A DNA stretch of 64,000 bases from Terribacillus sp. DMT04 (GTDB lineage Bacteria > Bacillota > Bacilli > Bacillales > Amphibacillaceae). Under the pieces are notes generated by a model. The model searched no databases. It worked only from the letters and a program-made list of their open reading frames with translations, and was not told the DNA's origin. The DNA lies in NCBI RefSeq assembly GCF_019056395.1, contig NZ_CP077639.1, forward strand, positions 1,304,001 to 1,368,000, in the 5' to 3' direction. The translations under genes were made by a program, and so were the position numbers. This document shows positions 56,744-64,000 of the stretch, piece by piece (positions within the stretch are counted from its first letter, which is position 1; every line of letters begins with the position of its first letter).

Positions 56744-57988
56744 ATGAAAAAAAGATTGCGTAATTTTGACTTTACTTTGCTGTTCACACCTTTACTGCTA
56801 ACTGCTTTTGGAGCAGTAATGATCTACAGTGCCAGTTATACAGTTGCTGTAGTCAAGTATGATTGGTCAGCAACACACTTCTTTGTACGGACACTTGTAT
56901 GGTTTGCACTGGCTATTCCAGTGTTTGCGTTTTTTAGTTTCGTACCCTATCAAAAGTACCATAAAGTAATTAAGCCGCTCATGCTAGTTATCTTTTTAAT
57001 GCTAGTCCTTGTGTTATTCACAGGTAAAGTAAATGGTTCCCGCTCTTGGTTCAGCCTCGGATTTTTCAGTGTGCAGCCTGCAGAATTGGCTAAAGTAGGG
57101 ATGATTATTTATCTCGCTTCTATTTATTCGAAGAAACAGAGCTATTTAGATAGTTTCTCTAAGGGCGTTCTGCCTCCATTAATCGCATTGGGAATTATTC
57201 TTGGTCTAATTGTTATTCAGCCGGATGTTGGGAACGCCTCCATTATATTCTTGATTTCCTGTACGATTATTTTCAGCGCTGGGATAAAGATTAGACATTT
57301 GAGTTTATTAATTGTAGCGGGACTTTTATTAATTTTGGCAGTATCGCCGCATATGGTTACAGATGAAAGGGTCTCCCGTTTTACAGGTGCTTATCAGCCA
57401 TTTGATGAGGAACATGTTCAAGATGACGGTTTCCAGCTCGTTCAATCCTACCTGGCCATTGGGACTGGCGGTGTGTTTGGTGACGGTCTCGGTCAGGGCG
57501 TACAGAAACTAGGATACTTGCCAGAACCGCACACAGACTTCATTATGGCCGTTATAGCAGAAGAACTTGGCTTTATTGGCGTAGCCGCTGTCCTGGCTAT
57601 GCTAGCCATTATTGTGCTGCGAGGACTTTATATTGCCAAGCAGTGTCAAGATAGCTTTGGTTCATTACTGGCAATAGGCATTTCGTCGATGGTGGGCATC
57701 CAGACCTTTATTAATTTGGGTGCAATCACCGGCCTATTGCCAATTACAGGTGTCACACTGCCGTTTGTCAGTTACGGTGGTACATCCTTGCTGATTTTGT
57801 TCGCTTCTATGGGAATTTTGAATAACGTTGCCAAGCATGTACGTTCACAGGAACTGATCGTGTCAGACAGCACCTTCACACAAGATAAGCGGGGAAAACG
57901 TCCCTCCAATCGACAGAGGATCCGCACCACTAGTACGACTACACAAACCAGGGGAAAGACTAGAGGAGGAGAACGATGGACGAACTAA
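56744..57988 (+). CDS. ftsW: FtsW/RodA/SpoVE family peptidoglycan glycosyltransferase
   Basis: 414 residues with about ten membrane segments. Key SEDS segments: VNGSRSWFSLGFFSVQPAEL (catalytic-region loop), GLGQGVQKLGYLPEPHTDFI and ITGVTLPFVSYGGTSLL. It polymerises glycan strands during septation with a class B penicillin-binding protein. ATG 56744 has GGGAGC upstream; 32 further codons reach into the ylaN terminator and are rejected. The end overlaps the pycA start by 13 bases; the tail is basic and Thr-rich. Confidence 0.92.
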   Translation: MKKRLRNFDFTLLFTPLLLTAFGAVMIYSASYTVAVVKYDWSATHFFVRTLVWFALAIPVFAFFSFVPYQKYHKVIKPLMLVIFLMLVLVLFTGKVNGSRSWFSLGFFSVQPAELAKVGMIIYLASIYSKKQSYLDSFSKGVLPPLIALGIILGLIVIQPDVGNASIIFLISCTIIFSAGIKIRHLSLLIVAGLLLILAVSPHMVTDERVSRFTGAYQPFDEEHVQDDGFQLVQSYLAIGTGGVFGDGLGQGVQKLGYLPEPHTDFIMAVIAEELGFIGVAAVLAMLAIIVLRGLYIAKQCQDSFGSLLAIGISSMVGIQTFINLGAITGLLPITGVTLPFVSYGGTSLLILFASMGILNNVAKHVRSQELIVSDSTFTQDKRGKRPSNRQRIRTTSTTTQTRGKTRGGERWTN

Positions 57989-60900
57989 GGGGAATAAGTA
58001 AAGTTTTAGTTGCAAACAGAGGGGAAATCGCGATTCGTGTATTCCGAGCTTGTGTTGAGCTCGGTATACAGACGGTCGCGATTTATTCAAAGGAGGATAA
58101 ATCCTCCAGTCACCGCTTTAAAGCGGATGAGGCATATTTGGTCGGCGAGGGGAAGAAGCCGATTGATGCCTATCTTGATATCGAGAATATTCTTGAAATT
58201 GCGAAAACTTCTGGGGCGGATGCTATCCATCCAGGTTATGGTTTTCTTTCGGAGAACATTCATTTTGCGAGACGCTGTGAAGACGAAGGTATCACTTTCA
58301 TTGGGCCGCGCAGCGAACAGCTGAATATGTTCGGAGATAAAGTAAAAGCAAGACAGCAAGCATTACAGGCAGAAATACCAGTTATTCCTGGAAGTGATGG
58401 ACCAGTCCAAGATCTTGAAGAAGTAAAAGCTTTTGCTGTCCAACATGACTATCCAATCATCATAAAAGCATCACTTGGCGGCGGAGGACGCGGTATGCGC
58501 GTTGTGCGTGATGCGGAAGAAGTAGCAGAAGCTTATGAGCGTGCGAAATCCGAAGCGAAAGCTGCATTTGGCAGTGATGAAATGTACGTAGAGAAACTGA
58601 TTGAAAATCCGAAACATATTGAAGTGCAAATACTTGGTGACAGTGCAGGCAACGTTATTCATTTGTATGAACGTGATTGCTCGATTCAAAGACGTCACCA
58701 GAAAGTCATAGAAGTAGCTCCAAGTGTCGGCTTGCCTGAGTCATTGCGGCTTGCAATTTGCGATGCAGCTGTTCAATTGATGAAGAATGTATCCTACTTG
58801 AATGCGGGTACAGTTGAATTTCTTGTGGCAGATAATCAATTCTATTTTATCGAGGTTAACCCTCGTGTCCAAGTAGAGCATACGATCACAGAAATGGTAA
58901 CAGGCGTAGATATTGTGCAAACACAGTTATTGTTGGCGCAAGGGTACAGCTTAACAGATGAGCGACTTGGAATACCTGCGCAAGCTGACATCAAAACAAA
59001 TGGTTATGCCATCCAAGCACGTGTCACAACGGAGGACCCGTTAAATAATTTCATGCCGGATGCAGGTAAAATTATGGCTTACCGTTCCAGTGGAGGATTT
59101 GGTGTGCGTTTGGATGGAGGTAATGCCTTCCAAGGCGCAGTGATTAGCTCCTATTATGATTCCTTGTTAGTGAAAGTCTCAACCTGGGCGGCTGGTTATC
59201 AGCAAGCAGCTTACAAATTGGAAAGAAATCTGCGTGAGTTCCGTATTCGCGGTATCAAAACCAACATTCCATTTTTGGAAAATTTAGTATTGCATGAAAA
59301 GTTTTTATCGGCGGATTACACAACAAGCTTTATAGATGAGACGCCAGAGCTGTTTGATTTTCCGAAAAGCCGGGACAGAGGAACGAAAATGCTTCAGTAT
59401 ATCGGCTATACGACGGTCAATGGCTTTGACGGGAGCGGCAAAGCAGAAAAACCTGTATTTCCTCCCCAAAGAATTCCCAAGCTGCAAAAAGGCCTGGATT
59501 ATCAGAATGGAACAAAACAAATACTTGATGCGCACGGGCCAGAAGGGCTTGCTGATTGGCTGAAGAATCAAGAAGAGGTGTTATTGACAGACACTACTTT
59601 CCGAGATGCACACCAATCCCTTTTAGCTACACGTGTTCGAACGAAAGACTTGCTTGCAATTGCTGAACCAACAGCTAAATTGCTGCCGAATCTTTTCTCC
59701 GTTGAAATGTGGGGCGGAGCAACATTTGATGTTGCCTATCGCTTCCTGAAAGAAGATCCTTGGCACCGCCTGGCGAAGCTGCGAGAGAAAATGCCGAATG
59801 TGTTATTCCAAATGCTGCTGCGAGCAAGCAATGCAGTAGGATATAAAAACTATCCGGATAATGTTGTAGAAAAATTCGTGGAAGAAAGTGCACAGGCCGG
59901 CATCGATGTGTATCGTATCTTTGATAGCTTAAACTGGATTGAAAATATGAAACCAGCGATAGAAGCAGTACACAAGCATAATAAAGTAGCGGAAGCAGCA
60001 CTTTGCTATTCTGGCGATATATTAGATCCGAGCCGGACAAAATATGACTTGGCATATTACACTAAATTGGCCAAGGAATTAGAAGATGCGGGTGCCCATA
60101 TCATTGGTATCAAAGATATGGCAGGTTTGCTTAAACCGCAAGCTGCGTATGAACTTGTACGTGCGTTAAAAGAGACTGTATCTCTGCCGATTCACTTGCA
60201 TACCCATGATACAAGCGGTAATGGTGTGCTTACCTACATGAGAGCTGTAGAAGCCGGTGTTGATGTTGTGGACGTTGCGGCAGGGTCAATGGCAGGTTTG
60301 ACCTCTCAGCCTAGTGCCAGCTCGTTCTACCACGCGATGCAAGCTATGGACCGTAAACCTTCCATCAATGTTGAACATTATGATGAGATTGGTCACTATT
60401 GGGAAGATGTGCGATCACGCTACAGTGATTTTGAGAGTGGTATGAAAGCTCCGCACGCAGAAGTTTACTTACATGAGATGCCTGGCGGGCAATATAGCAA
60501 TTTGCTGCAGCAAGCCAATGCTGTCGGCTTAGGAAATCGCTGGGATGAAGTAAAGATTATGTACAGGAGAGTAAATGATCTTTTCGGAGATGTAATTAAA
60601 GTAACACCTTCTTCAAAAGTAGTCGGAGATATGGCTCTATTTATGGTTCAAAATGACTTAGATGAAAAGACAGTGATTGAACAAGGTCAGTCTTTAGACT
60701 TCCCTGATTCTGTAATCGAATTTGCCCAAGGTTATCTTGGTCAGCCTTATGGAGGCTTCCCGAAAGAATTACAAAAAGTTATTGTAAAGGATAGAGAAGT
60801 TATAACAAAACGTCCAGGTGAATTGCTTCCTTCTGTTGATTTTGACGAACTTCGAAAAGCACTGGAGGAGAAGCAGGAAGGGGAAGTTACGGAACAAGAT

Positions 60901-61419
60901 GTTGTCGCCTATGCGCTGTATCCGAAAGTATTTGAGACATACGCCGCATTCAAGGAAGCTTACGGTGACTTATCCGTATTGACAACACCAACTTTCTTCT
61001 ATGGCATGAAGATGGATGAAGAAATAGAAGTAGAAATCGAACCAGGAAAAACGTTGATTGTTAAGCTGGTTGCAATTGGTGAGGCTGGACCAGATGCAAT
61101 GCGCACGATGTACTTCGAGTTTAATGGCCAGCCGCGGGAAATACTTGTGCGCGATGAACAAGTGCAAGCAACAGTCAAAACAACACCAAAGGCAGATAAG
61201 CAGAATAAAAAGCATATCGGTGCCACAATGCCGGGTACTGTAATCCGAGCGCTTGTTGGAGCCGGTGAGCAAGTGCAGAAGGGACAGCAGCTGCTTGTCA
61301 CGGAAGCAATGAAGATGGAGACAACAGTCCAAGCACCTTTCGATGGAAAAGTAAAAGGCGTCTACGTAAAAGACGGTGAACCAATCCAAGTAGGCGATCT
61401 GCTTGTAGAGTTTGAATAA
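57976..61419 (+). CDS. pycA: pyruvate carboxylase
   Basis: 1147 residues, the full four-domain enzyme: biotin carboxylase (1-450; ANRGEIAIRVFRAC, ATP-grasp loop SLGGGGRGMR), carboxyltransferase (about 530-800; LTDTTFRDAHQSLLATR), allosteric/tetramerisation linker, and biotin carboxyl carrier domain with the biotin lysine at about 1113 in EAMKMET. It makes oxaloacetate from pyruvate and bicarbonate. ATG 57976 has GAGGAGGAG upstream and overlaps ftsW, so translation is coupled. In B. subtilis the enzyme is stimulated by acetyl-CoA and bound by DarB, which is also encoded here. Confidence 0.98.
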   Translation: MDELRGISKVLVANRGEIAIRVFRACVELGIQTVAIYSKEDKSSSHRFKADEAYLVGEGKKPIDAYLDIENILEIAKTSGADAIHPGYGFLSENIHFARRCEDEGITFIGPRSEQLNMFGDKVKARQQALQAEIPVIPGSDGPVQDLEEVKAFAVQHDYPIIIKASLGGGGRGMRVVRDAEEVAEAYERAKSEAKAAFGSDEMYVEKLIENPKHIEVQILGDSAGNVIHLYERDCSIQRRHQKVIEVAPSVGLPESLRLAICDAAVQLMKNVSYLNAGTVEFLVADNQFYFIEVNPRVQVEHTITEMVTGVDIVQTQLLLAQGYSLTDERLGIPAQADIKTNGYAIQARVTTEDPLNNFMPDAGKIMAYRSSGGFGVRLDGGNAFQGAVISSYYDSLLVKVSTWAAGYQQAAYKLERNLREFRIRGIKTNIPFLENLVLHEKFLSADYTTSFIDETPELFDFPKSRDRGTKMLQYIGYTTVNGFDGSGKAEKPVFPPQRIPKLQKGLDYQNGTKQILDAHGPEGLADWLKNQEEVLLTDTTFRDAHQSLLATRVRTKDLLAIAEPTAKLLPNLFSVEMWGGATFDVAYRFLKEDPWHRLAKLREKMPNVLFQMLLRASNAVGYKNYPDNVVEKFVEESAQAGIDVYRIFDSLNWIENMKPAIEAVHKHNKVAEAALCYSGDILDPSRTKYDLAYYTKLAKELEDAGAHIIGIKDMAGLLKPQAAYELVRALKETVSLPIHLHTHDTSGNGVLTYMRAVEAGVDVVDVAAGSMAGLTSQPSASSFYHAMQAMDRKPSINVEHYDEIGHYWEDVRSRYSDFESGMKAPHAEVYLHEMPGGQYSNLLQQANAVGLGNRWDEVKIMYRRVNDLFGDVIKVTPSSKVVGDMALFMVQNDLDEKTVIEQGQSLDFPDSVIEFAQGYLGQPYGGFPKELQKVIVKDREVITKRPGELLPSVDFDELRKALEEKQEGEVTEQDVVAYALYPKVFETYAAFKEAYGDLSVLTTPTFFYGMKMDEEIEVEIEPGKTLIVKLVAIGEAGPDAMRTMYFEFNGQPREILVRDEQVQATVKTTPKADKQNKKHIGATMPGTVIRALVGAGEQVQKGQQLLVTEAMKMETTVQAPFDGKVKGVYVKDGEPIQVGDLLVEFE

Positions 61420-61424
61420 GCATT

Positions 61425-61457
61425 AAAAAATCCACTGCTTTTGGGGAATGACCCATA
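61425..61457 (+). terminator. left part of the pycA/ctaA terminator, split by an IS element
   Basis: AAAAAATCCACTGCTT (61425-61440) would pair with AAGCAGTGGATTTT, which now lies 1.3 kb away on the other side of the IS. Joining the two sides and removing one CATA copy restores a long hairpin including an inner TGGG/CCCA stem. After insertion the two arms are too far apart to be a normal terminator. Confidence 0.75.
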
Positions 61458-61482
61458 GGGACTGACCCCATACGCTGAGACA
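61458..61482 (+). repeat. IS left inverted repeat
   Basis: GGGACTGACCCC, five bases, CTGAGACA. Complementary to the right end at 62716-62740. Confidence 0.88.
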
Positions 61483-61552
61483 AATAAAAAACACCTTCAA
61501 GGTTGAAAACGGACGATTGTTATCCGAGATAATACTTGGAGGTGTTTTTTCT

Positions 61553-61885
61553 ATGGGAACTAGAGTCAGTTATCCAGTGGAGATAAAAATGAAGGCAGTT
61601 GAAATGCGCTTGGCAGGCGTACCTGTAAAAGAGATTTTGAACGAACTAAATATCAAGAGTAGATCGCAAGTGAAGACGTGGGTCAGATGGTATAAGTCTG
61701 AAGAGACGCATCGTTTTGAACAGCCAGTTGGCAAGCAGTACACCTACGGGAAAGGGCCAGCCTATTCTTCAGAAGTGGAGAAATTACAAGCTGAGAACCG
61801 ATTTTTAAGGCAACAAAATGAAGTTTTAAAAAAGTACAAGGAATTGGAAAGGAAGTTGATAGAGAAACGGCAGTCGAACTTGTAG
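61553..61885 (+). CDS. IS3-family transposase OrfA
   Basis: 110 residues. An N-terminal helix-turn-helix (YPVEIKMKAVEMRLAGVPVK, then SRSQVKTWVRWY) is followed by a leucine-zipper-like helix (VEKLQAENRFLRQQNEVLKK). It binds the IS ends and is the first part of the OrfAB fusion. GGAGGTG lies eight bases before ATG 61553. The zero-frame codons AAA AAG at 61829-61834 sit in the slippery heptamer. Confidence 0.93.
   Translation: MGTRVSYPVEIKMKAVEMRLAGVPVKEILNELNIKSRSQVKTWVRWYKSEETHRFEQPVGKQYTYGKGPAYSSEVEKLQAENRFLRQQNEVLKKYKELERKLIEKRQSNL
61828..61834 (+). promoter_or_regulatory. programmed -1 frameshift site of the IS transposase
   Basis: AAAAAAG is phased as A-AAA-AAG in the orfA frame. A -1 slip enters a frame that is open from here (KKVQGIGKEVDRETAVELVE) without a stop into orfB, giving one OrfAB protein, as established for IS3-family elements. 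Confidence 0.8.
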
Positions 61886-61902
61886 AAACACTGCATAACA
61901 CA

Positions 61903-62700
61903 ATGACAATACAGGATATTTGTGTACATTTAGGTATCTCGAGAGCATCTTATTATCGCTGGAAGAACAAAGAGAAAGACAACTCGAAAGAACTACTTAA
62001 AAAGCAAATTGGCACATTGTGCCGAGAACACAAGTATCGGTACGGGTACAGGAAGATTACTGCCTTACTGAGACAGGAGCAATGCATTAACCACAAAGTC
62101 GTGCAGCGAGTAATGCAGGAGAATCAATGGCAGTGCCGGGTTAAAGTGAAGAAACGTAAGAAAACTGGACAGCCATATGCCGTTGCAGAAAATTTATTGG
62201 ATCGGAACTTTCAGTCCGATCGTCCTCTTGAGAAGCTCGTAACCGACATCACCTACCTGCCTTATGGTCAGAAACTAATGTATCTTTCCAGTATAATAGA
62301 TTTGTGCAATGGCGAAGTAGTGGCTTCCTCAATTGGAGATAAACAAGATACAGCTTTCGTATTGGACACACTCGCTCAGCTGCCACCATTACCTGAGAAC
62401 TGTGTGTTACATAGTGATCAAGGGTCTGTGTATACATCTTATAAGTACCAAGAAGCTGTAAAAGCAAAAGGCATTACCATGAGCATGTCCCGAAAAGGAA
62501 CGCCCGCTGATAATGCCTCTATCGAATCGTTTCATTCCATACTAAAGTCTGAAACGTTTTATCTCAACAGCATTAATCGAACTACGACTGCCATCGTAGA
62601 GCGTACTGTTGAAGAATATATTTATTATTATAACAACATTCGTATCCAAACGAAACTAAACAACCAATCGCCGATACAATATCGGCAATCGGCTATTTGA
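61903..62700 (+). CDS. IS3-family transposase OrfB (DDE integrase catalytic part)
   Basis: 265 residues from ATG 61903; as part of OrfAB the frame starts further upstream at the slippery site. Starts with the HTH_21-type segment GISRASYYRWKNKEKD and continues to the integrase core: LVTDITYLPYG (first Asp), LHSDQGSVYTS (second Asp) and NASIESFHSILKSE (Glu). It ends YYNNIRIQTKLNNQSPIQY, typical of the IS150 group. No separate strong ribosome site is seen, consistent with synthesis by frameshift. Confidence 0.93.
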   Translation: MTIQDICVHLGISRASYYRWKNKEKDNSKELLKKQIGTLCREHKYRYGYRKITALLRQEQCINHKVVQRVMQENQWQCRVKVKKRKKTGQPYAVAENLLDRNFQSDRPLEKLVTDITYLPYGQKLMYLSSIIDLCNGEVVASSIGDKQDTAFVLDTLAQLPPLPENCVLHSDQGSVYTSYKYQEAVKAKGITMSMSRKGTPADNASIESFHSILKSETFYLNSINRTTTAIVERTVEEYIYYYNNIRIQTKLNNQSPIQYRQSAI

Positions 62701-62715
62701 AGGTTTTTTGATCCC

Positions 62716-62740
62716 TGTCTCAGAAACGGGGGTCAGTCCC
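62716..62740 (-). repeat. IS right inverted repeat
   Basis: On the minus strand GGGACTGACCCC, five bases, CTGAGACA, matching the left end. Followed by the CATA duplication. Confidence 0.88.
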
Positions 62741-62760
62741 CATAAGCAGTGGATTTTCTT
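62741..62760 (-). terminator. right part of the split pycA/ctaA terminator
   Basis: CATA (target duplication) followed by AGCAGTGGATTTTCTT, the former right arm of the hairpin whose left arm is at 61425-61440. It overlaps the ctaA stop. Confidence 0.65.
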
Positions 62761-63667
62761 ATTGTTCTTTTTCGAATTTCGCACTTCGGAAGGAAAGCAT
62801 GATATAGTACGTCATGATTGCAAAGTAGATACTGATAATTAATGAATGCATCAGGGCGACAAATAAGTTCATACCGGTGAAGATAACTAATACACCTACT
62901 ACTGCTTGTGCTGCCAGCAGGCAAAAGCTGATAATCCATCCTTTTGTCATCACAGCATGTCCCTTATAGCGACGCAGCACTTGGACCATGATAATAAAGG
63001 ACCAAACAAGCGCAAGCATCGCAGCTCCACGGTGGAGCATCTGTACCATCTGAGCAGTGCTGAGACCAAACAAGCCTGGATCAGCGTTCGAACAAAGCGG
63101 AAAGTCTCCGCAAACAAGACTGGCATGCATGTGACGTACGAGTGCACCAGTATATACAACAAGATAAATAAAGATGGTATGCAGGTAAAATTGAATACGC
63201 ATCCCTTTTTTAATAACAAGCGCACGTGCATCGAACTTCTTGTCCACTTCGAAAACAATCAATGTCAGCAAGAGGACAGAAGCGAAGGAAATGAGTGAAA
63301 TACCGAAGTGCAGCGCTAGTACTGCGTCGGATTGCTGCCAAATAACAGCTGCAGCACCGATTAATGCTTGTAAAACAAGGAAAAATACGGCCAAGACAGA
63401 TAAGAATTTAACCTCTCGAATGTGACCGATTTTGCGCCAAGCAAAGATAGCCAGTAAGAGAATAACAATGCCTATTGTGGAAGAAACAAAACGGTGAGCT
63501 GATTCAATGATAAGCTCGGGAGTTACATTTGTAAGTGCTCCTTCACATAAAGGCCAGCTCTGTCCGCAGCCATCCGCAGATCCTGTCTTCGTGACTAAAG
63601 CACCCCCAAGAAGGATGAACAACATACCGACAGTACTGATTACAGATAAATATTTTAATAATTTCAT
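62759..63667 (-). CDS. ctaA: heme A synthase
   Basis: 302 residues, eight membrane segments. Conserved heme-ligand histidines occur in IESAHRFVSSTIG, VLALHFGISL, YTGALVRHMHAS and MLHRGAAMLAL; the CGQSWPLCEG loop carries the cysteine pair. It oxidises heme O to heme A for cytochrome aa3/caa3 oxidases. ATG 63667 has AAGAGGTG upstream. It is divergent from ctaB, as in B. subtilis; its 3' end now abuts an IS element. Confidence 0.96.
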   Translation of the reverse strand: MKLLKYLSVISTVGMLFILLGGALVTKTGSADGCGQSWPLCEGALTNVTPELIIESAHRFVSSTIGIVILLLAIFAWRKIGHIREVKFLSVLAVFFLVLQALIGAAAVIWQQSDAVLALHFGISLISFASVLLLTLIVFEVDKKFDARALVIKKGMRIQFYLHTIFIYLVVYTGALVRHMHASLVCGDFPLCSNADPGLFGLSTAQMVQMLHRGAAMLALVWSFIIMVQVLRRYKGHAVMTKGWIISFCLLAAQAVVGVLVIFTGMNLFVALMHSLIISIYFAIMTYYIMLSFRSAKFEKEQ

Positions 63668-63829
63668 GCAGGAACACCTCTTATATACAAACTAGTAGCG
63701 TTACAATAACATCAAGCTTATCGTAACATGAATTTAACCAGAAGAAGCGGAGATTTCGTGTCAATTTTATGACCTGTTGACTCTAGGGCGAAATAGTCAC
63801 GAGATAAAAGGGCAGGTTAGTTCAGTAAA

Positions 63830-63858
63830 TTGTCAAAAACAGTTTCTTATCTTAGAAT
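63830..63858 (+). promoter_or_regulatory. SigA-type promoter of ctaB
   Basis: TTGTCA (63830-63835), 17 bases, TAGAAT (63853-63858); both match at five of six positions, about 70 bases before the GTG at 63931. The rest of 63668-63829 is the divergent ctaA control region, in which I could not assign a promoter firmly. Confidence 0.65.
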
Positions 63859-63930
63859 ATAACGTGTTACAATATGAAAAGTGTAATAGAATACAAGTAT
63901 TATGTAACCAAGCAGAAAGGATGTGCTGGT

Positions 63931-64000
63931 GTGAATAAAGCCGAATCAACTTCTTTACAAGAATTGAATGGTGCAGAACACGCTGATTCAAACACTAGTC
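63931..64000 (+). CDS. ctaB: protoheme IX farnesyltransferase, N-terminus (runs off the window)
   Basis: GTG 63931 is preceded by AAAGGATG and opens a frame reading MNKAESTSLQELNGAEHADS to the window edge. The visible part is a polar leader without diagnostic motifs. The call depends on gene order, ctaB lying divergent to ctaA in Bacillus. CtaB converts heme B to heme O. Confidence 0.6.
   Translation, partial: MNKAESTSLQELNGAEHADSNTS

Larger units (their letters stand above)
61458..62740 (+). mobile_element. IS3-family (IS150-like) insertion sequence, intact
   Basis: A 1283-base element. The terminal inverted repeats (61458-61482 and 62716-62740) share GGGACTGACCCC and CTGAGACA separated by five variable bases. 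A 4-base direct repeat, CATA, flanks it (61454-61457 and 62741-62744). It contains orfA and orfB in overlapping reading phases with an A-AAA-AAG slippery site, so it can make the fused transposase. Both frames and the DDE residues are intact. It interrupts the intergenic terminator between pycA and ctaA. Confidence 0.93.

Overview
The window looks like the chromosome of a low-to-moderate GC Bacillaceae. The evidence is the gene order, which follows two blocks of the Bacillus subtilis map, together with purine-rich Shine-Dalgarno sites, frequent TTG/GTG starts, sporulation-type genes (yjcZ-like, spo0E-like) and Firmicute regulators (T-box, TPP riboswitch, CodY-, SigB- and SigK-like sites). Two betaine/choline/carnitine transporters would suit a halotolerant genus such as Terribacillus, Virgibacillus or Oceanobacillus, but the genus cannot be fixed from this sequence alone.

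Layout. 1-2300: branched-chain amino acid genes on the minus strand (ilvD, a T-box leader, then the start of ilvB). 2500-5700: a giant Gly-X-Thr collagen-like surface protein gene whose frame breaks near its 3' end. 5.8-20.4 kb: mixed housekeeping and transport genes (M3B oligopeptidase, TetR regulator, BCCT transporter, orphan ABC ATPase, POT peptide transporter, TPP-riboswitch-controlled thiT, yflT-like stress gene, CX4C flavin oxidoreductase, ywpF, Ktr/Trk potassium channel, yjcZ-like, spo0E-like, patA). 20.4-27.8 kb: the ykyB-ykuE-hlyIII-darB(ykuL)-dapH-dapL-mscS(ykuT)-ykuU-ykuV block. With patA, dapH and dapL, three steps of the acetylated diaminopimelate/lysine pathway lie close together. 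27.8-35.3 kb: alanyl-tRNA editing protein, a heterodimeric ABC exporter and cytochrome bd oxidase (cydAB).

35.3-64.0 kb follows the B. subtilis ktrC-rnjA-rpoY-ykrA-def-ykyA-pdhABCD-speA-yktA-yktB-ykzI-yktC-ylaF/I/L-ylaN-ftsW-pycA-ctaA-ctaB order. The departures are a pyruvate oxidase gene beside ktrC, a decayed Ntn-hydrolase pseudogene and a second BCCT transporter after pdhD, a polysaccharide deacetylase lipoprotein before speA, and an intact IS3-family element between pycA and ctaA. The pdh operon, pyruvate oxidase, pycA, ilv genes and DarB (which in B. subtilis binds pyruvate carboxylase) together make a region rich in pyruvate metabolism.

No defence island, CRISPR array, prophage, tRNA or rRNA was seen, and I did not find a convincing wholly new multi-gene system. 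The observations most worth following are: the IS element inserted inside the shared pycA/ctaA terminator hairpin with a CATA duplication; the one-base frame break in the collagen-like gene; a 28-codon leader ORF that ends two bases before the pdhA start; a promoter-preceded 33-residue basic ORF upstream of rpoY; a T-box lying between ilvD and ilvB; and an orphan ABC ATPase with a perfect inverted-repeat operator and a probable frameshifted tail.
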